From positions 1-60,975 of the forward strand of contig JAJIRX010000827.1 in the NCBI GenBank assembly GCA_023853785.1: a stretch of DNA of 60,975 bases, written 5' to 3'. Shown here piece after piece: positions 1-9,979 of this stretch. This stretch comes from Psilocybe azurescens. Taxonomy: Eukaryota > Basidiomycota > Agaricomycetes > Agaricales > Agrocybaceae. Within the stretch, counting starts at the first letter, position 1, and every line of letters starts with the position of its first letter. A program made the translations under genes and the position numbers. The notes under the pieces were generated by a model. That model saw nothing but the letters and a program-made list of their open reading frames with translations. It made no database searches and had not been told where the DNA came from.

Positions 1-340
1 GTGGCACGATGTGGGGGCTACACGAGCTGGCAACAGCAGAGGGGGCAGGTAGCGTGGCGGCCACAGAGGGGTGCAGCAGGGTGGCACGATGGGGGCCACA
101 TGAGCAGGCAACATCAAGGGGGCATGACGGCAGCCACAGGAGGGTCCGGAGGGTGGCACAATGATGGGGCCACCTGAGCTGGTAACAGCGGAGGCAGCGG
201 TACAACGTGGCGGCTATGGTGGCCCCATGTTGGGATACCTAATGGCAGGGCCACTGTTGACAGTGAGGAGGATGTTGTGCGTGCCCTCACCAGCGCCCTC
301 GTGTTGTCGACACAGGGGTCTGCACCTGCGTGGTTTGTTA

Positions 341-1512
341 GGGTCTGTCCGGCAACGAAAATGCGGGCGCATTTTCAGTTTGATGGCAGCTGGATTATTC
401 CAGATTATTCCCACCGCCCAAATATGGAAGTCAGGTGTGACACGCTGATTATCTTTGATCATTCACATTCTTGTCTTCTCCCTCGTTGATCTAATGCCTC
501 GAGGGTCTGATCTGTGTCGAAGGCAGCTCATTATAGCTGCTGCATATGTTGTAAATGTTATTGGGATGGTTACTAACCTCTATACCATATCCAAGTAAGT
601 TACAGTAGCTATATACACTACAAACAGTGCTATTGTTTATTTGAAACTTGCAGGTACTTTCACAAAATTCTTGATGCTGTATCCTCTGGACTATTTTACA
701 GAAAACATGTTTGGCTTCCAAGATTGAATAAAACCACACCCGAGTATATCTGCCACAGCTCTAAATTCTTTCCCTTCTTTTAAATGCCATTGGAGCAATG
801 GATGGCATGCATATCAATTGCAACCCTTCAGCAGGTGATCAGCATGCTGCACATAATTGCAAAGGTGGTGTCTCTCAGAATTGCCTTGCCTGTGTTTCTT
901 TTTCCATGCAGTTTCTCTATTTCCTAAATGGCTGGGAAGGATCTGCAGCCTATGCTACAATATAAAATGTACCACACAATACTTGTTACTACATGATTTC
1001 ACATTCTTGGCAGTGCCATGTTTGAGCAAGGGAGCAAGATGCATTGCTGCTTTCTGAAAAGTTATTACCTTGAAGCTAGCACTATCACCAGCTTCAGCCT
1101 TGTGAGCAACAATAAAGTTGACAAGGATGAGCTCTTTGGGAGTAATCCAGTGAGCTGAAGGAGACATATTATAAATAAGAGATGACAGAGAGAAAGATGG
1201 GGAAGATAACAAACAAAAGAAAAAAAGGATTTGGTTCAAAAGAGCAATAACATGTACATTTAATGACTTGAGAGACTGAACAGGCATGCTATAGTCCTCC
1301 TATATTACATATCTGTGTTCAGAATAGCTGGTATTAACAATGAACGTTGAAGAAATGAGAAGAAACAAGCAAGGGCGAGATAATCAGTGGTCAATCAGGC
1401 AAGAGTGACGATCTGTGACAAGGTTCCATATTTGGGTGGTGGGAATAATCTGGAATAATCCAGCTGCCACCAAACTGAAAATGCGCCCGCATTTTTGTTG
1501 CCGGACAGACCC
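341..1512 (+). mobile_element. PIF/Harbinger-type DNA transposon, decayed
   Basis: The left end starts GGGTCTGTCCGGCAAC and the right end is its inverted copy. The terminal inverted repeats run about 87 bp (341-427 and 1426-1512) with only a few mismatches. The element is flanked by TTA at 338-340 and 1513-1515, the 3-bp TWA duplication expected of PIF/Harbinger. The interior codes for a degenerate DDE_Tnp_4-like protein. The element is 1,172 bp, too short for an autonomous two-gene Harbinger. Confidence 0.85.
493..1090 (+). pseudogene. Harbinger-type (DDE_Tnp_4) transposase remnant
   Basis: From base 786 one frame reads AIGAMDGMHI, then a SQN motif and FLNGWEGSA. This is the family's (I)GA(M)DGTHI...SQN...GWEGSA block around the first catalytic Asp. 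Just upstream the frame encoding KFFPFF is offset from it by a frameshift and stop near 780. An upstream ATG at 493 opens 33 codons, followed by a GTAAGT donor and an acceptor near 652. A YYLEA fragment near 1065 resembles the family's YYLADA motif. Frameshifts, the stop at about 953 and the absence of the C-terminal half mean it is not functional. Confidence 0.75.
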
Positions 1513-1874
1513 TTAGCAAAAGAAGGGGATAGGCAGGACGGTATGTGCTCACCTCCTTCCCCAGTTCCTCCCAGGTCCCCTTCCCTCCCATTTTGAGCAG
1601 CGGCGAAGCGGCAGCTACCCAATCTGCCCTCGCAGACAGTGATGACGAGGCCGTTGTGAGGCGAGAAGGGCTGCGGCGGGTGAGGGACAGTGGCGACGGT
1701 GACAATGGCGGCGGTGAAGAGGGCAAGGTGACAGAGAGAGAAAGGGAAGGAGGAGAGACTCCAGTGGACTGCAGTCCAGTTCCAGTCCAGTGGACTGGAC
1801 AATCTGTCAGCCAGTTTGGCTGGACAGAGAGTCCACTGGAGTCCATATGGATTGTGTGGGGAAAGGAAAGACCT

Positions 1875-2944
1875 CAGCCGGCTGTGACAGAAACCAAGTC
1901 CCTACCAGGGTCCACCATGTCGTCAGGATGAGGTATATGGACCTTGGAAAAGTTTATGCCCCCATATCTTCATGGTGCGCAGTAATTGAGCATTTCATTG
2001 GATTGACAGGTTCATGGGAATGGGATATCTTTGAGTTTGATGTATTGAGGTTTCCAGAGTCCATAATAATAAACAGAGCTTTTGATTTAGTAGGAGTAGG
2101 TAGAGAATTAATGTTATCAGGATGTAGGATGATCAACAAGAAAAAAAGTTCCCAGTGGAAGGTGACCACTTCCAGCTTATTGATCTCTTGGCATCCGGGC
2201 TCTGGAAAGAAGCATTGTAGATAGTTTTATACCAAAACGGAAGCCGTGTGAAATCACTGGGTGCCTATTTTGTTGATGACAGCGGCCGCCAGAGTCATCA
2301 ATCAGTCATTCGAGTGAGACATCAGTTTGTACGTGCATGCCAGGCTTTTTTACACAAAGCTGCACAAGAATCTTTTTTTTTTGCAATGGCTTTCCCATTT
2401 TCCTCCATGAAAATTTGCCGTGCCAATTATCCCACTTAGCGTAGTGGCCGCAACTGCCCACCAGTCAAAGACCAGTGCAAAGGTGGCGGCCGGTTATATT
2501 TACAAAAAGTATGTGGCCACCGCCTTCAACCTGCCGCTTTCTTTGTCTAAGAAGCTGAATCATACTGTTTTCATGAATTCAGTGACCAAAACTGCATTAT
2601 AATTCTGTATATAGTATAATTTTAACGTGGGGGCCAAATGAACAACAGACTACTACGGGCCCCGACATAGTAAATGCAAACAAAAACTAAATGTAAAAGT
2701 CCCAAAAAAAAAAAGACAGGCGATGTCCAACAAGAAAGCCCAGCACGACGGAACAACAAGACAAAATATATAACAAATATGTCGCCGAGAGGGTGCAGAA
2801 AAAGTACATGCCATTCCTACATTTTTTGTTTCTTGGATGGGCTACGTCCAGCAACAGTCAGCGGTTGCCTTGCGTTTCAAGGTGGCCCCCGCTCCATCTT
2901 TGTTGGTAATTCCATCCGTGCTGTCAGGCTTGCGTAGAAGATGC
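1875..2944. other. Region without a supportable gene
   Basis: Sequence between the element end at 1874 and the 3' end of the minus-strand gene. Only short open frames occur (for example 2248-2439 plus strand and 2420-2602 plus strand), with no intact domain that I recognise. A CCCAAAAAAAAAAA run lies near 2700. The stretch at 2630-2700 resembles 16.29-16.36 kb, so it is probably the 3' flank of the uncharacterised gene family present at both places. Confidence 0.4.
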
Positions 2945-3660
2945 TTACGGAAGCGATATAACTTTCACGGACTTTGGGCATGTCCCCATCATGACTGCTG
3001 GAACCATCGTTGTCTGATCCGTGGGCGCCGTTGTCGATGCCACTCGACTCGCCTTCAGATGTGTTTGCATGTGGTTGCTGAAGGCGTCCTCAATGTCGGT
3101 CGCACCTTGCACATCGTCGACCAGCCTGTTGTTGTTGTTTTGGGCGGATGCCAGCCGGTTGACAGTTTTCTTCAACTTCTGAAAATCCGACATGAGGTGC
3201 TTGCTGTCGTCCCTGACCACTGTAAGGCTAGAGACAATGCTCGTGAGGATTCCTCCAAAATCCTCGGGCATTGCCCACTTCCTCTCCATATCTTCCAGGA
3301 TCCGGCCTTGCTGCTTGAGCATTGGGATTAAACGCCTCCACTGACAGATCATCTGCCATCTCGTAGTTGATTGTCGTCCCAAAACCTAGAATGGGGGACT
3401 TCGCCACTGCTAACGGGCACTTCTTCTTTTAGCGTTGCACTCCATACAAGCATGGGCACCGTTCTTGTCGACCATGACTAGGCATGGTATTTGTGCTCTA
3501 ATGCATGACCTACAGGCAACCTCTCCTTCAGTCCACTCCCTGACCTTTGATGACCTGGCCGAGGCTGCTTTGATGACGCTAGCGGCCCCTGCTTGCGTCC
3601 CCTCGACTGCAGATGTCGACGGAGCTGGTCGATGAGCACTGGAATTAGATGCCTCTATTC

Positions 3661-4807
3661 CAGTACTTTACAGTGCCCTTACAGGTACCGGTCGGAATCC
3701 GATTGGAATCCACTCGGACCCACTCGGAATCCGGTCGGAATTTCTCATGTCTTACTCAGTGTATAATACAATGCTTAGTCAGCATTACATAATAGTTGCT
3801 TACATAAGCTTATAAATAATGTATTGAAATCACATGATATAGTCTGCTTAGTCAGTATTACATAATATTTCTTACATAAGCTCTTAAGTAATCATTCAGG
3901 TCACATGATATTTGTAATAAATGCGAAATTATAAAATGCACTCAACAGAAATTGAACCAACAGCTTCATATATATTAATTCTATACACACATTACCAACT
4001 ACACTATTATTGCTTGTGGTATTGTCAACATTTTATGAATTATATACTATTCTTTACAACATCCAATAATATATTCTGGCACTTCCTCTGAAGCTATACC
4101 CACATATTATATATCAAAATGATCAGAAAATTGAGGGCAATGCATCTGTAATTACACCATCATCATAATATTATGTCAGCATGTTCAATATACAAAATAC
4201 TGTAAATTTAAATATATATAGATATTGTAAACTACATTTTGCAACAAAATAGCACTCTGTTAGCTATATATTAATAGTTTTACAATAATAGAAATTAATG
4301 GAATACAAAGATTAATTTTATTCAAGACATTTAGATTATATAAGCACAGATTTATATGAAAATAGGTATTTCTTTATTAGAAAATTTTTAATTTTATATA
4401 ACTATTACATAAACATATTCTCCTCAATTTTACAATTCTAACAATACCAAATTTGTCACAAACTGTTGAGATCTATGTATACTTTTGTGTTATTACTTGC
4501 TGAGCTGTAAATAGTATGCTGACATAATATAGTTCCGCTTGGTACCACTCGGATTCCACTCGGAATTGGATCTAATTTGGTTTCAATTTGATGAATTCCA
4601 CTTGGATTCCAGTTGGATTCCAGTTGGATTCCGATTGGATTTTGGTCGGACTTGTTAACAGTGGAACCGGTCGGTACCGGTGGTTCCGATCGGAATCCAG
4701 TCGGAATCCAGTCGGAAAAATTTAGACATTTTACTGCTAATTTGGCAGGGACACTGCCAAGTAAAATTCCGGTTCCGATCGGTACCTGTGGGGAGTGTAA
4801 AGACCTC
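3661..4807. mobile_element. Non-autonomous element 1 (8-bp duplication, GGAATCC arrays)
   Basis: The left end is CAGTACTTTACAGTGCCC; the right end, reverse-complemented, is GAGGTCTTTACACTCCCC. Both continue into ACAGGTACCG(A/G)TCGGAA. Flanks are CTCTATTC (3653-3660) and CTCCATTC (4808-4815), 7 of 8 bases identical. Arrays of TCGGAATCC-type motifs in both orientations occupy 3690-3740 and 4530-4720. The interior (3745-4525) is very AT-rich and has no open frame. Removing the element and one duplication rejoins the minus-strand exon in frame. Confidence 0.75.
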
Positions 4808-5804
4808 CTCCATTCTTTGGATAGCTGGACGGGTCCAACGAGTGGTGGTGGGAGAGCGGCCGCCCGTGGATGTCGACGCAATGGGTGGCTCTTGAGCCGG
4901 TCGACAAGCATTGGAGAGCTTCGAGACGGACACCGGCCTCTTCTTCGACGGGACTTGACGTGTACACTTGCAAATGTCCTTTTGGTTTGAATCTACAAAT
5001 ATATTAGTTTTTGTACTAGAGGAAATTAAATGCTTACTTTCTACTTCTTCTGAGTCCTCCTTGTCATCACTCTCCATCCCTCGATACTTCCTTCCCTTTA
5101 CCTTTCTCCATCCTTGATACTTCCTTCCCTTTACCTTTCTTCATTGTTGGACAGTTTCTTCGCTTGTTTAGATTACCCTCCTCCTCATCACGGAGGACAG
5201 GATTTCTTGTTACTGTCACCTTTCTAGGCGGGATCTCCACAACCATGATCTTCGAATGCCTTGAAGGGTTTGATGAGTTGGCGGCGGCCGCTGTTGGGAT
5301 AACAGCGGTCGCCAGTTCTGTCTGCACTTCTTTGGCAGCGGCGGCAGCTTCCTCTATCTGCACTTCATTGGCAGTGGCAACAGCTGCCTCAGCTATAGAT
5401 CCGTCATGTTGGTCTCCTGTACAGATATAAGATAAGTTTCTGACCAGGACAGATAACTTACCACTCAGCACTGCGGGTGCCGCCTTCAAATGATTGCTTT
5501 GCTCATCTGCTTGCATCTTTTTGTCTTTCCCCTCTTCTTTCTTGAATGCTAAGACTAAAGCCTGGACTTGCTCATATCTAGGCTTGAGCCTTTCATTGCT
5601 GTTCAGCCCCTTGTTGATACCTTGCATCAGGGTTGTGTAGACATTGAACCAAAGAGCACTGTCCAGCTCCGGGGAGTTGCCATGTTCAGAGGTGTGCAGC
5701 TGATATGCCCTCCTCTGTAAATAGACCTGTTATCACTGGCTTTGATGTAGATACCGTGTAAGGCCTGTCATGGATTGGCAAAAACCGGTTGATATCCGTG
5801 ACCA

Positions 5805-5838
5805 TTTGTTAAATATAACCGCGGTTATATTTAACAAA
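5805..5838. repeat. 34-bp perfect palindrome near the hAT left end
   Basis: The sequence from 5805 to 5838 equals its own reverse complement. It is centred on CCGCGG, with TTTGTTAAATATAA as the left arm. It lies 46 bp inside the left terminal repeat and is followed by further AACCGCGGTT-type motifs. It may be a transposase-binding or cruciform site; that role is inference. Confidence 0.9.
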
Positions 5839-5919
5839 CCGCGTTAACCGCGGTTTGCCGGTTTTGACAAAGCATAATAAGTTATATTTGGGAATATATT
5901 AAAACTCCGACATCAATCG

Positions 5920-8900
5920 ATGACAGCCCGTGAATTTATGGCCTCAGATAACGAGGCAAGCTCTGCCTCGTTATCTCTTTCCTCCCGCCCCTTCATTATG
6001 GCACCAAGAGGCCGCAAACAGGCTGTAAACATCTTCCCAATCCAATCTGCACCACCTCAAACTCCTATCCGGCCTCTAGTCAGGTTTGCAGCTCCACCTT
6101 CACCTGGGGAGGAATTTGCAGATGTATCACCTGGCTCCAGTGATGAGGGAGGTACAGTTGGGTCTGGGGAATGTTCCCATTATCACATCACCCATTAAGC
6201 GACGACACAATGCACCAACTATCAATCGTCAGTCAGATATGCAGGTTTGGAATATGTCAGATGCAGATATCATTGGTGCGCATAATACATATATTATTAT
6301 TCTTAGCTTGCTCTTAGAATTAAATTTTGTTAAGACGCTGCGGTATCTTCATGGCGATCAGATGTTTATGACCATTACAATGTTAGTTTACAACGGAACT
6401 ACGATGACAAGGGCAACCCAGTGTCTTTGTCTTATGTCTTTACATGCAAAACCCATCCCGAGCATCATGGTACTGCACGTTCCAGGCTCCGAGCCAAAAC
6501 TGGTGATGGCACTGCCAATTTGCAGAAGGATGTCAACCTTTGCTTCCAAAAGCAAGGGAAGGAACGTGTAAGGCCTACTACATCAACAATTTCATACTCT
6601 GAGGCTGCCCATCGTGTTCTTATTGCCCTCCGCATTGCATCAAGTGCCCGGCCTATCAATATGGTTATGGACGAATATTACCGGCAGGAAGTTGAGATGC
6701 TTCGTCCAGGTACCAAGCTTCCAAGCCCTAACACTGTTCAGCGGGACCTCCTTGAAATCTATACAAAAGTCTCAGTTTATGTTCGCGATTATTTTATGGT
6801 GCAGTTTTTCCAAATCTTCAATTAGTGGTATGCTAATTATTATATAGAAATTAAATAGCACTATTCATCTTGTTCTTGATGGATGGACTGCTCCTTTGGT
6901 CTCATCTTATCTGGGCTTGGTTGTCATCTGGTATGAGGATGGTGTCATACATCGTGCAATTCTTGAGTTTATCCGGTATGTCAGAATTATTTTGTGCTCC
7001 CTACAATTGAAGCTAGAATATTACTTGAAACAGGTTAACCAAAAAGCATGATGGCCGGTACTTGGCTACTGTTGTAGCAGATTGTTTGAAACGGTTTGGT
7101 CTTGATAAAAATGTAAGTCAACATTAACTATAATCACATTAACAGTTGGGTGATCTTCTGATAGCTGCTTGGACTTTGCATGGACAATGCCAGCAACTGT
7201 AACAAGCTTGCAGAAGTTTTACCTGAACTTCTCCCAGATTTCTGGGGTACCAATGCTCGTTTGCGGTGTTTGGCACATATTATTAATCTTGTTGCAAAGG
7301 TAATTTAAAAATTGTGGTGCAAATAAATTTTTAAAGCCTATTATTCCAGATCTTTATCTCATTCTTCTTCAAGAAGCCAAAGGTCAGGAAGACTGTCAAA
7401 GTCACGTCTGACTCAGGCGATGAAGTGGAACAGGTCTTGGAGGCAGGGGATGTTTCTGATACAGAAGATAGTGCTACTGTTGAAGAGGCCATGATCGATG
7501 CACAGGAGGCCGAAAATGATACTGGACAGATTGCTCACGATGATGCAGTTGTGAAAACACTTGAGATGTTGCTATTCGGGAGATGGCAGACAAAGGGGTT
7601 ATTATGACAGATGAAGAGGAACAGCAGGCACTTAAACTTTTTCCTGCAGTATATTTCTATTTTTTTGCTTGCAACACACTTTTCTAACTGTAGATTTCAA
7701 GGTTTCTGGACTTGCCCGCCGCCTGCATGATGTTTCAGCCCTTAACAATAAATTTCAAGAACTTATTGACAAGGATTCCGAGCTTATGACTAATATGCAA
7801 GCACTTGTTCGACGGGTTCCAACACGTTGGAACTCTGATTTTGACTGTCTTTCTGCTCATTTGCAGTTCAAAAATATAATTCAATCTATGACAGGTGTTT
7901 CTGAGTACAAATTGAAGGCCTATTGTCTGGACAATGAGCAGTGGGACCTTGGAGAAGATGTCCAAGAGGTGCTAAAGGTGTAGTCAAGTTTCTCTGTAGT
8001 TTGTGCAATGCTAATTGGACTGCCCAGCTTTTCAAAGATATCACACTTCTTTTTCACAGGCTGAGGTCCCATTAATTGTTGATGCTCTTCCAATGCTTTT
8101 TCATCTGCGTGATAGCCTGGTTGCTGCAGCAGATGACAATCCCTAAGAGCTTGATGATGATGATGACAACGACTCTTCTGAGGATCGTGAAACCCCAGCT
8201 GTCATTCGTATCGCTTCACACGCAAGTGTTCTTCTCATCGACAAATATTTGGACCTAACCTGGGACTGTGAACTATATGTTATATCTATTGGTGGTGTAT
8301 TCTTGATAATTCTTTGGTTAATAATGACTAACAAGTCAAACAGTCATGTGTCCTGATCGTAAGCTCTCATGGTTTAGAAGCCGTGATGAGTTTAAACCGC
8401 AGAAGATCAAGCAGATCAAGAAGATGGTTATTGATCGGTGGAAAGAAACTTATGCACCTCAGAATGATCAGGAGCAAGTAGTACCTGTACGAAAGAAGAA
8501 GAACAAATCCACGGTATTCACTCCCACAGTTTAATTAGTTTATCTACTGATTCAAGTTATAGGACCCATCAATTTGGGCTCCAAAAACCACCAAAAAAAA
8601 GCCCAAGCAAATTTCCATTAGATCACATTGAAACATATCTGAAGGATGATATACTCTTCTCATTGACAATCCAGGATGCTGGTGGCTACATGAAATATTG
8701 GTTCCAGGCAAGAGCAAACCGACCTCTCCTTTCTAAGATGGGACAAGACTTTTGTTCAGCACCAGGTATTTTTTACCTTTTACCTTTCTTGAAAGATTTT
8801 TACTGAAATTTATCATGCTTTTTAGCCACTTCTGTTGATGCTGAACGTGCATTTTCCACTGGTCGTCGTCAAGTCAGCTTCATGCAGCATGGCATGAGTT

Positions 8901-9013
8901 CTCAAACATTCAAGGCTCGCATGGCTCTAGGCTCCTGGGTTAAAACCCCTATTTTTCCTAAAATTTCAGAAGTGACTCAAATAATTAAAGATGCAATTGG
9001 CAATGACAATTAG
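5920..9013 (+). pseudogene. hAT-family transposase (BED zinc finger, RNase H-like core, dimerisation domain)
   Basis: Multi-exon gene inside the hAT element. An N-terminal linker is followed by a BED-finger-like block (about 6360-6560) reading YDHYNVSLQ, then CKTHPEHH. After an intron near 6790-6855 come VLDGWTAP, CMDNASNCNKL with CLAHIINLV (7170-7300), an acidic linker (7400-7600), RRVPTRWNSD (about 7810) and the C-terminal block SVDAERAFSTGRRQVSF (about 8830) typical of hAT dimerisation. About six GT-AG introns are visible. An in-frame TAA at 8144-8146 interrupts a conserved exon, so this copy is probably inactive although nearly complete. Confidence 0.85.
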
Positions 9014-9729
9014 GCCAAGAAATAGCTTTTTCTTATAGTTTTGTCTTTCTGTACTCAATTTAACACCAAAAATGAAAATTTCAAGTGTATTCTGTTTAGG
9101 TACTGAATCTACTTATTTTTAGCTTTCCAACGCATATTTACTCAAGTGAAACGACCAAGAATTGGTGGATCTACAGCTTGTACAAGTTTTGATGTATTCC
9201 GCAAGCACTTTAGGCCTGGGTATATCCGGATTAGGGCGAACCGAACCCGAACCGTACCATATTTGGTAAAAACTGTGGGCCGGACACGGATCCAAACCGG
9301 TTGTATCCATGACAGGCCTTAATACCGTGGTTATATACTCACCAGTTGTTCAAAAAGCTGCTTTAATTCACGCTTGTATTCCTCCGGGTCGATGGTAATT
9401 ACACAAAGCTTCTTGTGAATTTGATTGATAATTTCCGAAGACATTAAAGCAGATGGAGGAGAAGAAGATGAAGAAGCCGGAATATGTGATAACGATTAAA
9501 ATGAGCGCAGGCATAGAAGATTGTTCAACTTCGGTGCCACGAGAAGTAAAACCAGTTATGAACACGAACAATCACATCATGTGACCTGAGCGACATGACT
9601 TGTGCCGAGACTCATGTCAATCAAATCATGTGACTGCATCGCCACCTATTTTGTAAACTCGTTGTCTTGGTCTAAATCATAATCTCAAAACACACGTCTT
9701 TTCAGTAGCAATCGTTGTAGATCATTTTT

Positions 9730-9979
9730 AGCCAAGGCGGCTGCCGGATGAAGTAAGTATATGTTAGTTTGGTGAAGCGGGGACCAAAGGATTATCGATC
9801 ACTCATGCCTTATGTGACGTCAGTTTAAAAGGCCGTGCCAAGGATCAATTAATTAGCCAAGGTGGCCTCCGGATGAAGTAAGTATATATCAGTTTGGTGA
9901 AGCGGGGACCAAAGGATTATCAATCACTCATGCCTTATGTGACGTTAGTTCAAAAAGCCGTGCCAAGGATCATTTATTT
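9730..9979. repeat. 125-bp direct tandem duplication
   Basis: Two adjacent copies (9730-9854 and 9855-9979) begin AGCCAAGG(C/T)GGC and differ at only a few positions. They lie just upstream of the KDZ transposase coding region. A promoter or 5'-end role is possible but not shown. Confidence 0.85.

Larger units (their letters stand above)
1..1874. mobile_element. Right part of a GC-rich non-autonomous element, left end outside window
   Basis: Bases 1-340 are a GC-rich degenerate repeat (GTGGCACGATG and GGGGCCAC recur several times) resembling the GC-rich interiors at 14.2-14.5 kb. Bases 1755-1850 are a dense array of CCAGTGGACT-type motifs in both orientations. The segment ends at 1866-1874 with AAAGACCTC preceded by a GGGG run, the same right end as the elements ending at 4807 and 20097. 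A Harbinger element (341-1512) is nested inside. The left end and target duplication lie outside the window, so completeness cannot be judged. The membership call rests on the end motif plus the subterminal array and is inference. Confidence 0.5.
5759..9321 (+). mobile_element. Full-length hAT-superfamily transposon
   Basis: Perfect 17-bp terminal inverted repeats TAAGGCCTGTCATGGAT are flanked by a perfect 8-bp target duplication ATACCGTG at 5751-5758 and 9322-9329, the hallmark of hAT. Subterminal regions are rich in AACCGGTT/AACCGCGGTT motifs and contain a 34-bp palindrome at the left. It carries one multi-exon transposase gene. It sits in the first intron of the minus-strand gene. The perfect duplication and mostly intact gene suggest a fairly recent insertion. 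Confidence 0.93.
2945..9444 (-). pseudogene. Uncharacterised Cys-cluster gene (copy A), interrupted by two transposons
   Basis: Not a named family. Exon 1 is 9343-9444 (34 codons, begins MSSEIINQ). The intron contains a whole hAT element; without it and one target duplication a 57-bp GTGAGT...CAG intron remains. Exon 2 starts at 5714 and joins in frame. The product has a helical Lys/Glu-rich N-terminal part, an Ala/Glu-rich repeat, and KGKGKEVSR twice, encoded by an imperfect tandem duplication at 5070-5140 whose 34- versus 33-bp units shift the frame. Downstream a cysteine cluster (C-x2-C-x6-C...C-x2-C, about 3460-3530) is followed by a possible coiled-coil tail ending at 2945. Element 3661-4807 splits the exon. 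More than one frame change is needed in the tail. A related copy lies at 16559-17910. Confidence 0.55.

Noticed and set aside
2248..2602. Short plus-strand frames as a conserved fungal gene
   Set aside because: Sequence looks like decayed coding DNA but I could not tie it to a named family; stops occur in every frame.
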